The notes beneath the pieces were generated by a model. The model made no database searches and was not told the DNA's origin. It saw only the letters and a program-made list of their open reading frames with translations. Of a stretch of DNA of 64,000 bases, positions 32,501 to 44,052 are shown piece by piece; the stretch's first letter is position 1, and every line of letters starts with the position of its first letter. Origin of the DNA: Taxillus chinensis (taxonomy: Eukaryota > Streptophyta > Magnoliopsida > Santalales > Loranthaceae); NCBI GenBank assembly GCA_023512835.1, contig CM042089.1, forward strand, positions 26,044,440 through 26,108,439. Reading direction: 5' to 3'. The position numbers were made by a program, and so were the translations under genes.

Positions 32501-35500
32501 GATGATTTTGATATTTGATTAGCCAAGTGAATCAAGTTTAGTCATATAAAACATTTATGTTTAATTATTTTTAGGTTATAAGTAAGACAAATTTAGTAAA
32601 TGAAAATTGCACACAAGAAGTGTGTTCTTCTCCTACCAAAGACTTCAAAGAATACAACGAGGGACAACCTGCCACACCTTTGAAAGCTGCCCCACACCCC
32701 TCAGCCAACAAGCAAACAATGCGCGAAGAGACAATGACATTACTCATGGGAGGCCAAAGAGGCCCAGAACCATATCCCATATCCTTCTAACATAAGGACA
32801 ATGAAACTCCAGCAAAGCCTTGCATATGTAACACCTACTAACAATGGCAAAATGGCTCAAATGACCAGCAATCAAAATCTTACCCAAAACGGTGGTCTAA
32901 GCAAAGAAAACAATCTGGGACGGCATTCGCGCCTTCCAAACACTCCTCCAATGAAAGTACTTAGTCTTAGCAGGCGTGAGCATGGAGTAAAAACTCCAGA
33001 CGTGATACCCTTGCTTCCGATTAGGGCGCTAACACAACCTATCCTCAGCTAGTCTCACAGGAAGAACGGAATACAATATGTCAAAAAAAGAGAGGAGAAA
33101 GCTTTCAATTTCCAATCTCGAGCCCCTGAAAATAATATCTTTCACTGCATGTGAGTATCCCGAAAGCAATGAACATCCATCACAAAAGTATCAGGAGGGC
33201 GCGCAAGTCGAAACAGCTTGAGATACATAAGCTTAAGGGGAGAACCATCGCACCACATATTATGTCAGAAATGGATAAAAACACCATTCCTCAACTCCAA
33301 CACCACAAACCGAGAGAAAGAAACCTATCCCATGTAGATGAATTTTCACAATCCCGTACTGTGAGAACTACGAGGCATCAATGAGATTGAACCCCTAGCC
33401 GCTACCCCATACCTAGCGTCAATAACCTCCCGCCACTGAGGTCCCCGCTCCACCCCAAAACGCTATAACCATTTCCCAAGAGTAGTATTAAAATGGTACA
33501 TGTTCTTAATGGCTAAGCCACCATGAGTAAGAGAACGATGCACAGTTGCCCAACTAACCAAAGGAACTTGTGGCACACCAACGTTGGATCCCTTAAGAAA
33601 ATTCCTTTGGATTTGCTTGAGACGAGAAGCCACAGGCACAAGAAAAGAAAATAGGAAAAGATAGGAGGTCAACAAGCTGGAAAGTGTGCTCCTAATCAAA
33701 TTGAGCTGACACCCCTTAGAGAGGTAAATGCACTTCCAGCTAGCCAAACGATGCTCCATCTGCTCAATAATCGGCGCTCAAATAATGGAGATCTTAAAAG
33801 ACACCCCCAACGGAAGCCCCAAATACAAGAGGGAGAGTTGTGCAGTCTGACACCCTACGATATCAGCCAACACCCTCAAAGAAGACACCTCACCAACAAG
33901 ATCCAAAACGGATTTACTGAGATTAATTCGCACGCCCAATGCAGCGGCGAACCATACTAGGATGGACCACAAATGAAAAATATGCCCCTATCCGTCTTGC
34001 ACAACCCAAGAGTGTCATCGGCAAATAGATGATGAGAAATTGCGAGTGATCCCTTGCCTGAACAACCAACCGAAAATTCATAAAGAAGTCTAGTCAAAGA
34101 AGCCTTGCCCACCAAGCGACTAAAACCCTCCATAACAAGAACAAACAGCATAGGTGTCCATGGGTCCCCTTGCCGGAGGCCCCGAGAAATCGAGAAGAAC
34201 CTACCGGGGTTGCCATTAACAAGGACTGGACCAAGTAGTGGGGATGCAAAAGGAGATCTATTGCACTTGGCCGAGAAGCCATAACGCTGAAGAACATAAA
34301 GGAGGAACCCCTAATGCACATGATCATCAGCCTTCTCCAAGTCAAGCTCATGTACCACCTTCAGAAAAGCAGCTCTGATACAACTATCAAGGCACTCGCT
34401 CACGATGAGAATCGAATCCAAAATCTGCCAACCAGGCACAAAGGCACTTTGAGCAGGAGAAATCAGCTTGCCCAAAACAGTCATCAACCGATTAGCGAGG
34501 ACTTTAGCAATAATTTTATACATGCTTCCCATCAAACTAATAGGCTGAAAATCCGTCATGTCCTCCGCCCTCGGCTTCTTTGGGAGGAGAGCCACAAAAG
34601 TAGCATTAAGTCTCCTCTCAAAATGGCAATGATGTTGAAATTCTGCACACACACGACACACCCATGACGTTACACCACAAAGTAGCCCAGTAATGCTGAA
34701 AGAATGCCAAGGGAAACCCATTTGGACTAGGGGCCTTATCCCCTTTACATCCCAAAACCACGGACACCACCACCTCCTCCTCAAACGGACGATCAAGCTG
34801 CCCAACATCCTCCTCGGAAAGGATAGCAAACGAAAGCCCATCAAGAAGAGGATGAGGGCAATCATCCGCTCGAAAAGAGACTCATAAAACTCCACAACAT
34901 GGTCCCGAATAGCCTTTTGACTCGAAGGGACAATGCCATCAATGTGCAGTCTGCTAATGGTGTTGGTATTCCGATGAAAGTTAGCCACGTAGTGAAAGAA
35001 CCTGGAGATCTTATTCCCCTTGTGAAGCCACTGGGATCGAGATTTCTAGTGTCAAGAAATCTCATCCATTAGAAGAAGCTGCTCAAGCGATGAGGCCAAG
35101 CTAACCCTGCCCCCCTCTCTTCCTCTGATAAAGGCCGAATCAAAGCCACCTCATTGAGAGCCCTCAAATTTGCCAGCAAAGCGTGCTTCCGAACACTAAC
35201 CTGTCCGAAAATAGTATCATTCCACAGTTTCAAGTCACCCTTCAAAAATTTCAACTTTGAGGCGAGTACGTGACTCGGAGTTCCCTCCACATGATATGAC
35301 TCCGACCAAGACTGCACCCGGTCCCCAAAACTGTATGCTAATAGCCACATATTCTCAAACCAGAAGGGATGACGACACGGCGGCGAAGGACCACACTCTA
35401 GGAGAACTTGAAATTGATCATAACCCCATCGACTGAGCCGTGACTGACAGAGATGCACATACCGCACAACCCAATTCACGAAAACCAAAAACCGATCAAG

Positions 35501-38244
35501 TCAAAAAAAGGATGACTGCCAGCGGTTATTAGACTACGTAAAACCCCCTAACCATTAGAAGATTCACCAAGCTCAAGGCGGCAATAAACTCAAAAAACCC
35601 AATCATCGAAGGAGTAAATCACGTCGAACCCGACTTTTCAGACGAAAAATGCACCATATTGAAATTCCCCCGATACACCATGACACTCCATTAACTGTGC
35701 AAACTGGTAAGCTCATCCCATAACAAACGCCAATCATTGGCAATGTGAGGACCATACACCCCCAAGAACATCTACACACTATGGTCCCCAACAGACTGAA
35801 ACTTATAAGACAACAAAAACTAGCCCACAACGAATCTGAAATAACATGTTCATACCCCTCATAACTCACCCCCAAGATCTTACCAATAGCCTTATGCTTC
35901 CGTAGGACGCAAAGGAAGCTTCAACGAAAGGGCTAGCAGCCATTAGAGGCTGAACAACCTGGTCACCCAATGGAGCCTCCCAAGCCTGCACCACAAGAGC
36001 ACCAGCGGGAGCAAAACCATCCTCCCCTGTCTCGGAAACAGAGCAGCCACCATCCCCAGACTGAGCACAACCCCCGAGGGAGGGCCCCCCCTTCAGTGCC
36101 AACCTCAACCTTCGGGGCAGCAGGGTGTCCTATCCTAGCCAGAGAAGCCCTACATGAGTCACCGACAGCAGTACTTGCTACGACCCCATCTGAGTGGCCC
36201 CACAACCATAACCTTGTCAACTTGTCACGCTCGGCAACAGAGGGGCTATGCATATTGCCATTCCCTTGCTCAAAACGCCATGGACGAGGTGACCCCCTGG
36301 ATAGCACCCCCTACCAGTGGCATTAGGCTCCTTCACCCTTGAAAAATCCAGCACTGTCGCCCCCTCGGGGTGAAACAACCACTGAGGAGGGGGCACAATA
36401 GGAGAAACGCCAATCCCGACATGCAGATCGAAAACCACACGCGTCAACCACGTACCAGTCACCCCTATGCCCAGCTTCACCCGGATGGACACTACACAAA
36501 CCCCAGCGCTGCTTGCCTCTGGCTGACCAGCAGCATTGCAGCCCGATGCCACATCGCAAAACGAGCGAGAGTCGTGATGGTTCACCACTAAGCACTTTGT
36601 TTTAGGTTACCGTACTTCAATTGTACTACGGTTAATCTGCTTGTATAAAATCATTTTGTTTATATGCTATGTATGGTTCGCCGCTAAGCATAGCAGTATG
36701 CATTATAGAATATGTGTTTTCAAATGGGAAGCGTTTTTCTTAGAGAACCCACTGAGAAAATTGAGATGAATAGCTCTCAGACAAGCAGAAGAATTTGTTG
36801 CAGCACTGGGGACATATGGATTCATTTAATGCATCACTCTTGAAAATGTTATAGGACTCTTGTTTCCTATTCGTAAATATGGTGGGACACATCTATTATA
36901 CAATTTGAATTTGTGGCTCTTCTCTCTTTAAGTAGATTTCAATTTTCTTTTTTGTTTGGAAACCTATTGGCTTTCGGAATGTTTTACATGTAACATCCAC
37001 TGATTGGTATTTTAATGTTTCCATTTCTGCAGATTATTTTAATTATTCTGACGGTTGTGCTAAGTTACTTTAAAATTACTGTATCAACTTCTGGTATTGT
37101 TTTGGCATATTTTGAAACAAAACAATATATTTAATTTTCAAATAAGCTACTGCTTTTGTCAGTTGGAAAGAAATTGCATGTTTTTTTTCCTTTCCTGGAT
37201 TATGTTTTCATGTTTTGATACTATATGCCCAATGAAGTACGTTGTATTAGTTTCATTAATGATTTATAATCTACAGGATTTTCCCCGTTTTCTCTTCTAA
37301 ACATACCATGTTTTTGTAGATTGTGATGTATGCAGAAAACATGTTAAGATTGGAGGGTAGTGTGATTGGAGAACTTGTTGGGATTGAAATGCTTGATGCA
37401 GTGGTCATTAGGCTGGTTGATTTGGATGTGAGTTTGTTGAATTTGCATTTGCAACTTTTGTTAAAAGGGTTCTGTTTTCTCTTTGATATGTATCTTCATT
37501 GGTGCTGTTTGTAGGTGGAGATTGGATGGGATGACTCCAGCAAAGGCATATTTGAGATGGAGCTGGAAGAGTTGGATGAGTCAGATGAAGATGGAAATGA
37601 TATTAATGAGGTAAGACATGTCTTCGTTTATAATATATGGTAAAAGGGACCTTAGTGAGTTTTATTAAAGTCTGCATGTTTTCATTCTAAAATCAATTGA
37701 CAATATGGTATACGGGACTTTAGTTAGTCTTGTTAGAAGTCTGCAGGTTTTTATGTCAATACCAATTGGTAATGAGTGGTGACCACATGATCTTAATAAG
37801 TAATTGAAAGGTGGGATTATATATGTCAACACGTCCCTTCATGTGTGACTTATCCATGAGTTGAACACTTGAATAATATTAGGTGACAGAGCACAATCTG
37901 TTTTGATATCATGTTAAAGTCAGGCTTCCATCCCTAAATCAATTGTTAATGGGTGGGGTGACTACAAGATCTGATTAAGTAATTGCAAGGTGGGATTATA
38001 TTTCTCAACAAGTCTTGCTAGGAAACTTTCTAGTTAGTCACATCAAATTTACAGTAGTTATTTTCAAAATCACCAAAATGCACCAATGAAAAGAACCTGG
38101 AAGATAAGTGCATCCATCGATTTTAAAATAATTTTGTCATGTGGTGCTTCTTCATGAAAACATTGAAAAATTAGTTGATTTCTAAAGGCTTAGATCTATC
38201 AATTTTCTGAAACTGAAATAAACAATCCTACATGGTCAAAGGTA

Positions 38245-38297
<53 letters not shown>

Positions 38298-41200
38298 AGA
38301 TCCTTTTATTGGAATAGTTGATTGATTTTTAAAGTGTGTGTAAGTATGAATTCATACAACTCACTGGGAATCTTTCCTGGTATGTTCCCTTTTCCCATAT
38401 TAAATATACCTATTTTATTTTTGTTCTTTTTGCCTGTAAACGGGAGTGTTCCAAATTCAAACTGAAGATAGTTTCAGCGTTCTTTTAATGCATATTCAGA
38501 TTCTCATTTTCAGGTTTCAAAAGAATCATGTCGAAGGTATTTAGGGGGGAGCTTACTTGCTGACAAGTTAGATGGATTGATTGTGCTTATGTTTGAGCAT
38601 CTCAAATCATGTCATAATGATGGGCGATTAACAGAGGTATTGACTTGAAGGATAATTATTCTATGTACCATTCTTTCCAAAAATTCCCAAGGTTACTTTT
38701 TCCTTGTGCAAATAGGTGTTTGAAACTCTCCTCCATTCATTTCAACTCCGGGTTCTGCTTGCATACAAGTCCAAATTTGCCCAGGTGATTCTTCCTTGAC
38801 CTTGTAAATGATGAATTTGACCTTTCGTTGCCATAATGTGTTATCTTTTTTACTGTATAATGTTGATTAAATATGTCTCTCGATATCTTTACTTGTCTAA
38901 GCCAGTTTTACCATTTTATATTGCAGTTCGTGATGTTCTATGCATGTTCATTAGATCCTGAACATTGTGGTGTGAGATTTGCCATGATGCTTGCAGATAT
39001 ATTTGTTTGCAGCATCTATCCCCCTATTAAAAGGTGATCCAGACTTATATCTTGTTGAAATAATAGTGGTAGTAGTAAACAGGTTTTATTTTATTTCATT
39101 ACTTTTGCAATTAGTTCTGATTGTATCATCAGGCAACTGTATATTTTTTTATAATCAGAAGATTTCGTACTGTGGGAATGCACTGCTTTTTCCTCATTAA
39201 AATCCTAGTGGACATACTTTGTTGTTGCCATAATGATATATTTTTTGTCCATTGCAGCTCATTTTTTGTGTATAAAATCCTATTTAACCACCTCAATCGT
39301 GTGGGGAGCATACTTTTGTTATTTATAAATCGATTTTGAAGTGACTGTTTATAAACAAAAATATGCTACCCCAAACATCTTCATTGTACTAAGCTGGCAA
39401 TGAAATTGCAGTAGACCTTTCTTTGGTCTCGTACTCAACACACACATTGGTAATTATTGAACAAAAAATTGTTGTTTTACTGCAGGATGAGTGCTGTTGC
39501 TTATCTTGCCAGTTATTTGGCACGGGGGAAGTTTCTGCCAGCTTCATTTGTTGCTAGCATGTTGAAAAGGTTTATAAGTTTTATAATTTCTTTTTGAAGA
39601 TATGACCTATTTGTATACAAGAAAGTACAATAGAAAAGTGTTTTTACTCTCTTCCTTCTGTCATCGTGTTTGTGTGGCTTTGCTTTTATTTCAGGCTTGT
39701 TGATTGGTGTGGAGAATATTCCCAAAGCCACAACGATAGCATAAACCCAACAGCTCATGGAGTTTTCTATTCTGGATGCCAGGTATAATATGTGATGATA
39801 TTATTTAGGCTTCTTTATATAGCAATATATTAACTATTCATTTCTATTAAAGATTTGTTTCTCTTGTTTTCTTTTTTTCTTTTGATAAAGAATTAGAAGC
39901 ATGAATTCAGATTTGTATTCTTGTAGGAATTTACATTTTTTGAATAATTAATTTCCATGATGCTCAAAGAGCTATGCATTGTCAAATTAAGTACTTTTGT
40001 CATCCACATTTGGCTATCATCGATATAGCATGTTAAATATTAGTCTTTCATTACTTGCACAACTATCAATTATGATTTAAATACCCACCTAGGCCCGTAA
40101 ATGAACCGACACACTCGATAGTTCGCTCGACTAAATTTAATCCAAATTCAAACTTGATACCGTAAAAGTTACTTATTACTGTTAAAGCTTGCTAAATCAG
40201 CTAACGACACATATCTAGCCCGTTTCATTAAGCTCGATGGGGGCTCATGGATTCGATTTATTTAAATCGAGCTGATTTAAAGCTTACCTGGCTTGTTTAA
40301 GAATCAATGTATGATATTTGTAATGTAATTATGTTTATGAATTATAGTCTATATATGTTATTATTTATTATTTTTTGGTGATATGTTAATTATTAGAATT
40401 ATAAATTTATTTGTTTGTTAATGATATAAAAATTACATAATATCTTTCTCGTGCACTTCTCGTGTACTTAGTTTTTTTAATAAACTTTACTTATAAAAAA
40501 CATTAATATCTAAGATTGCTAAAAGTAAATATTATTTATTTGTTGGTGTTATAGCTTAATTTTAAGAATTTAATATTATTAAATATTAACAAATATAATT
40601 ATATTTTCATATTTTTTTTAAAGATAATAATACAATTTACGCAAAAAAATCAAGTGTTCGATTTGGCTCGAAAAATCAATTTATATGAGTTTGTGCTTGG
40701 CAAAGTACTAAACGACCTGAACTTGAGCTAGGGATTTCAAGCTTAGCTTAATTTTTTTCTCCTTAAATGAGTCGAGCCTGCCAAAGTTTGGTTTAACTCG
40801 TTTACAGACTTATAGTCTAACAGTGCAAATGCATTGTCAAATTTGAATTTTTATTTTTTTAATAATTAATTTCCATTATGCTAGCTATGCATTGTCAAAT
40901 TAAGTACTTTAGTAATCCACATTGGGCTATTGATTTCTTACGTTCAAATAGTGCATGTTAAATATTAATCTTACATTCCTTGCACAACTATCAATTTCAA
41001 TTCAAATACCTACTGACCAAGTCTAACAGTGCAAATGCATATTATTGTTTCTTTCGGACTAATAAAAAAGGGTTTTCCTTGGTGCTTTAGTATTTTTGGT
41101 AACAGTTTATAGGCCATGATCATGTAAGTTTGAATTAAGGTTGAGCAATGTGCTGGATGCATTGAAATATCTGAAATAAGGCCTTTTTTGCCAATGACAT

Positions 41201-44052
41201 AATGAGAGTAGTATATTGATATCTAAAATTACGGAAGTATTTTTGTTCAATGAAATAATTTTTCTTATTGACTTTTTCCCCCCTGAAGGCCTTTATGTAT
41301 ATCCTCTGTTTCCGAATGAGATCAATTATGGATTTTACTCATCTGAAATCAGAGCTTCTCCTAATGCCTATAGAGCCTATCTTAAAGCATCCACTGAATC
41401 CACTGGAGGTACAGCAAATACATATACTTTCTAGTCACTAGATACTATTTTTGCCTGTGTGTACCCTTGAAATTTCATTTACTGTTCTTTATTATATGAA
41501 TTTTCTGTTCCTTCCCTTCTGTTTGTGTATCATTCAAAATGCTAACATATAATGGGATCTACTTTTTCCTGCGTTTGTTTTTCATTTAACAGGTGTGCTT
41601 GCCATCTATAGTGGAGGAGTTTCTGCAACAGGCAAAAGCTGCTAGATTATATACTGTTTCTGAGACATTTGTTTTCAATGATCTGTTGGAATCTGAGCTT
41701 TCCAGGGCGTTTGGTGGGATGCAAAGGCTCGACATGTTTTTCCCTTTTGATCCGTGCTTGCTAAAACAATCTGACAGGTTTGTATTATCAGCTTCCAGAT
41801 TAAAAGGTTTGAAATCATACATGATATACACTGGGATATAATGGGAAGGAATTTTCTTTCTATCTTTTTAAATTCATTTACATGTTTACTTGAACTTTTA
41901 TCAAAATTTAGAACATTACTTGGAAATTGAAAGTCCCACGTTTAGTGAGCAAAATTTCAGCGAATGTCTATTCTCAAACAGAATCAATGGGGTTTGTAAT
42001 CAGGCATCAAACACCTGATGCTTCCCCCTTCTATTTTATTTTTTTTGTTAAAAGGGGGCAATGCCCAAACTAGTGAGAGGTAAAAGAGGGACCAGTGATA
42101 TCTGAAATGTCAGAATACTTTAAGGAACCTCAATAGAGGGTGGCTTTGAAACAACATGCAGGTGATATGATGAGCAAGCTTGTCAGCGCTGGACTTGGAA
42201 ACATGTGGGGCATGCTTCACTGAACTGGCTAATCTAGATGAAGGAGCTCTCTAAATTCCTGAACCCCAGAGTTAAAAATAACAAGCTTTTCATTGCTCAT
42301 AACAGAAGAAACACTTGCAATAATGAAAGAAAAGTGAGGCTCCGATGAGGAAAGGTTTACATTGGGATACTGGCACCCAGAGACAAGTAATCATTGATCC
42401 TGAGGTTCCCTATGGATTTGAACGGATGACGTGCGCCTTGCCACAACATTACTCTACCACTAAGTTAATGGGATCTGCATCTTGGTGTTGTGTTGGCCAG
42501 TGGGGAAGGATGGAAATCCAGATTCTGGAGGGAGTGAGATTCAACAACGAGGTTCCTGATGCAATAATCCCACACAATGCGGATTTCTTAGGTGAGATGA
42601 CAGCTCTCAGCTTAGCTTGTCGTCAAATTGAGGCAAAAAAAATGTACCCCATTGTGTCCTAATAAGAACATTATACAAGAGGGTCCTGGATTTCCTTAGT
42701 AGATTTTGTCAGTGTTGAGCCTAACACATCAGGTGGGGAGAAGTCCCAAGAGTTTCCAGAACATTATCACCTGTGTCGCAGCAGGAGAGGCAAGAAAGAT
42801 GATAGTCTCAAGGGTGTGATCGAGTATGGTGCACATCTGTTTGCCAAAATTGACTGAGAACATTAGGTTCTGTATTGGCTGAGAAATAAAATTTGGGCTT
42901 CCAAAGGTTAACAGTTTTGGTCCACCCGAGTTGACTGGAAACAGAAGGGACTATTGACAGAGAAATAGATTTTGGACTTCTGAATGCTTTCTCGCCATTG
43001 CAATACATTTTGGTGAAGTTGATGTATGGTTTACCAATTATTGCTAGTGTAGTACTGAAACTGCAAGTATTTGTGTCCTCTCTCTCGCACACACAGTTGT
43101 ATAATTCGGAGATTATCTCTGCAAGAATATCATGTCTCTGTCAGAGTGCAGTCTGGGAACAGTGCGTCCAAATGCTGTCAGATAGTTGTATAATGCGGAG
43201 GTTTTGTGTGGTGGCATTGCTCTTGGCTTAAATCTAGTTGGTCGGGGTAGGTACAATGTACTCGGTTTCTCCTGTTGCACCGCCCTTTCTGATGTTCAAA
43301 TGAGTTGAACGAAGTAGCATAAAAATCATATTGTAGGTGTAAAAGTGAGGACTACGTATTGGGTTCTATCATGGATTTACTTCAAATAGTTACTGAAGTA
43401 AACAAGTTTGGTGGCTTATCTGCCAAAGGAGATCCACAATTATTTTTTTCAATATCAGGAAAAGGTTTATAAAAGTAATTTGAATTATTTGAATTGTTAG
43501 GAACAGTGTTGGGGTAGTTAGTGGGGGATTCAGCTAGGAACTTTCATGAATTCTATCATAGTTTTTTAGAATGTTCATTCAGAACTCGGAATTGAGAATG
43601 GAACTGAGAATAATTTTTCTGTTCAAATGTGAGAACAGAAGCACGCCTGATTTTCCTACCTCATCCTACCTTTAGCACCATCACAAAGCAAATAAGGTAG
43701 TAGGTTTTTTGGAGAACACTAACCATCCTGCTCCTCACGTATGTTTTTGTTATGCAGGTATATCCGACCGAACTATGTGTATTGGTCAACAGTTAGAACA
43801 ACCTATGCAGACGATGAATGTAGCAGTGATGGAGATGAAGATGATATGGGAGGCAGAGAGAGCATCGCAGATGATGAAATGGGGTGCAGCTTTGAGGAGC
43901 ACAATATCGATGCATATAATCTAAATAGTTCAATGTATGGTATGTCTATCACACCTAAAGAAACGAACTACAACTTGATGGCGGCTGGTGTAGGGGCGCT
44001 CAGGAAAATGCCTTCCAAAATTAGACCATCTACTAGCCCGGAATCATTGTGA
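26463..44052 (+). CDS. RRN3: RRN3: RNA polymerase I-specific transcription initiation factor (TIF-IA homologue)
   Basis: Fifteen exons joined at GT-AG introns give 631 codons with no stop or frame break, close to the usual plant RRN3 length (about 600-630). Conserved RRN3 stretches are visible throughout: LKALSGAVSYI, QPRGIARKEQVL, SALKDISDLVPLAP, VMFYACSLDPEHCGVRFAMM, MSAVAYLASYLARGKFLP, YILCFRMRSIMD, SELSRAFGGMQRLDMFFPFD and RPSTSPESL at the end. The protein bridges RNA polymerase I and promoter-bound factors to start rRNA transcription in the nucleolus. Acidic stretches lie at residues 258-275 and about 555-580. The start is ATG 26463 in a strong context (accATGG). An in-frame ATG lies 29 codons upstream. 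Intron 1 (5.0 kb) and intron 5 (5.0 kb) are swollen by retroelements. The gene looks functional. Confidence 0.95.
27495..30900 (+). mobile_element. Decayed Ty3/gypsy element(s) in RRN3 intron 1
   Basis: The phrase gatagggattgg(t) with similar following sequence occurs near 27499, 28222 and 30785, suggesting LTR-like copies. Between them a gag zinc-knuckle remnant (C-x2-C...C, CDTCHGIGYKSFDC) lies near 29828-29880. An integrase C-terminal remnant (DVYRRDQKFNLND, then RHHDERFPCNTWKI) spans about 30250-30360 with stops. LTR-like text such as gggcttaggtcaattgtggg occurs at about 27615. Boundaries are uncertain and there may be more than one insertion. Confidence 0.55.
28601..28867 (+). other. Unidentified short open frame in RRN3 intron 1
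   Basis: The frame has a protein-like composition (NINLNTFHHNSIYAGAVIID, SATFVAISRAFRDCNL) but I do not recognise the family. Sense may begin before 28601, since the upstream sequence is in frame. It could be a fragment of a retroelement or of a retrocopied gene. Confidence 0.3.
31558..31674 (+). CDS. RRN3: RRN3 exon 2 (residues 42-80)
   Basis: GNAGSYDPLALGYTDDYDQL...GEALLV; acceptor ggctcag|, donor |gtatta. Phase 0. Confidence 0.92.
31773..31844 (+). CDS. RRN3: RRN3 exon 3 (residues 81-104)
   Basis: TSLKALSGAVSYIKLAHHER...; acceptor tttgaag|, donor |gtaagt. Confidence 0.93.
31953..32024 (+). CDS. RRN3: RRN3 exon 4 (residues 105-128)
   Basis: IFGINMWNHGLDVLDALVEL...; acceptor ttgaag|, donor |gtactg. 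Confidence 0.93.
32112..32348 (+). CDS. RRN3: RRN3 exon 5 (residues 129-207)
   Basis: AASCGDYVDLCLDMLVSNFM... to MPNVFRKDP; acceptor gttttag|, donor |gtaagt. It is followed by the LINE-bearing intron. Confidence 0.93.
32575..36600 (-). mobile_element. L1-type LINE in antisense in RRN3 intron 5
   Basis: On minus, an APE endonuclease remnant (YGP-IANDWRLLWDEL, GNFNMV-FSSEKSG, about 35780-35600) is followed by the typical inter-domain region ECGPSPPCRHPFWFENMWL (about 35410-35340). Next is SQWLHKGNKISRFFH-VANFHR (about 35040-34970), RT sequence ending in LFADDT (about 34030), and a zf-RVT-like tail (about 32830-32640). Many frameshifts and stops break it. Ends are approximate; the 3' end near 32575 lacks a clear poly-A tail. 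Confidence 0.85.
33957..34988 (-). pseudogene. LINE reverse transcriptase, frameshifted
   Basis: Core motifs seen in successive frames: FVALLPKKPRAEDMTDFQPI, SLMGSMYKIIAKVLANRL, SPAQSAFVPGWQILDSILI, ELDLEKA-D, SRGLRQGDPWTPMLFVLVME and the catalytic FADD of HHLFADDTLGLC. At least three phase changes within 1 kb. Confidence 0.85.
37320..37427 (+). CDS. RRN3: RRN3 exon 6 (residues 208-243)
   Basis: IVMYAENMLRLEGSVIGELV...RLVDLD; acceptor tttgtag|, donor |gtgagt. Confidence 0.93.
37515..37610 (+). CDS. RRN3: RRN3 exon 7 (residues 244-275)
   Basis: VEIGWDDSSKGIFEMELEEL followed by an acidic run to INE; acceptor tttgtag|, donor |gtaaga. Confidence 0.93.
38248..38295. repeat. TA microsatellite in RRN3 intron 7
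   Basis: About 24 uninterrupted TA units; likely highly variable in length. Confidence 0.95.
38514..38636 (+). CDS. RRN3: RRN3 exon 8 (residues 276-316)
   Basis: VSKESCRRYLGGSLLADKLD...HNDGRLTE; acceptor ttttcag|, donor |gtattg. Confidence 0.93.
38716..38784 (+). CDS. RRN3: RRN3 exon 9 (residues 317-339)
   Basis: VFETLLHSFQLRVLLAYKSK FAQ; acceptor aaatag|, donor |gtgatt. Confidence 0.92.
38927..39033 (+). CDS. RRN3: RRN3 exon 10 (residues 340-375, split codon)
   Basis: FVMFYACSLDPEHCGVRFAM...; acceptor attgcag|, donor AAAAG|gtgatc. It ends two bases into the Arg375 codon. Confidence 0.92.
39486..39569 (+). CDS. RRN3: RRN3 exon 11 (residues 375-403)
   Basis: MSAVAYLASYLARGKFLPAS...; acceptor ctgcag|, donor AAAAG|gtttat. 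Split codons at both ends. Confidence 0.92.
39695..39782 (+). CDS. RRN3: RRN3 exon 12 (residues 403-432)
   Basis: LVDWCGEYSQSHNDSINPTA...FYSGCQ; acceptor tttcag|, donor |gtataa. Confidence 0.92.
39922..41012. repeat. Direct repeats flanking a MITE-like insert in RRN3 intron 12
   Basis: About 39922-40090 and 40843-41012 are diverged copies (shared: ttaataattaatttccat, gctatgcattgtcaaattaa, cttgcacaactatcaat). Between them about 40090-40815 carries loosely inverted ends (aggcccgtaaatgaaccga against agtctgtaaacgagtt) and Leu/Asp-type 'gctcga' text typical of a plant hAT MITE family. A clean target duplication was not found. Confidence 0.5.
41289..41408 (+). CDS. RRN3: RRN3 exon 13 (residues 433-472)
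   Basis: AFMYILCFRMRSIMDFTHLK...NPLE; acceptor cctgaag|, donor |gtacag. The longest forward open frame here lies in another phase (41216-41434), so the exon is easily missed; homology fixes the frame. Confidence 0.93.
41593..41777 (+). CDS. RRN3: RRN3 exon 14 (residues 473-534)
   Basis: VCLPSIVEEFLQQAKAARLY...CLLKQSD; acceptor ttaacag|, donor GACAG|gtttgt. Ends two bases into the Arg534 codon. Confidence 0.93.
41860..43700. other. RRN3 intron 14 interior, unidentified repeat with ORF 42345-42662
   Basis: The sequence gttaaaagggggcaatgcccaaactagtg (42047 onward) and the 105-codon open frame at 42345 (PEVPYGFERMTCALPQHYST) suggest an inserted retroelement or gene fragment. I do not recognise it. 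Confidence 0.3.
43758..44052 (+). CDS. RRN3: RRN3 exon 15 (residues 534-631, stop)
   Basis: YIRPNYVYWSTVRTTYADDE, an acidic tail, MSITPKE and IRPSTSPESL, then TGA at 44050-44052; acceptor tatgcag|. Confidence 0.94.

Noticed and set aside
36154..36595. Overlapping frames on both strands near 36.2-36.6 kb as genes
   Set aside because: They lie at the 5' end of the LINE. GC-rich composition opens several frames and no splice or start context supports a gene.
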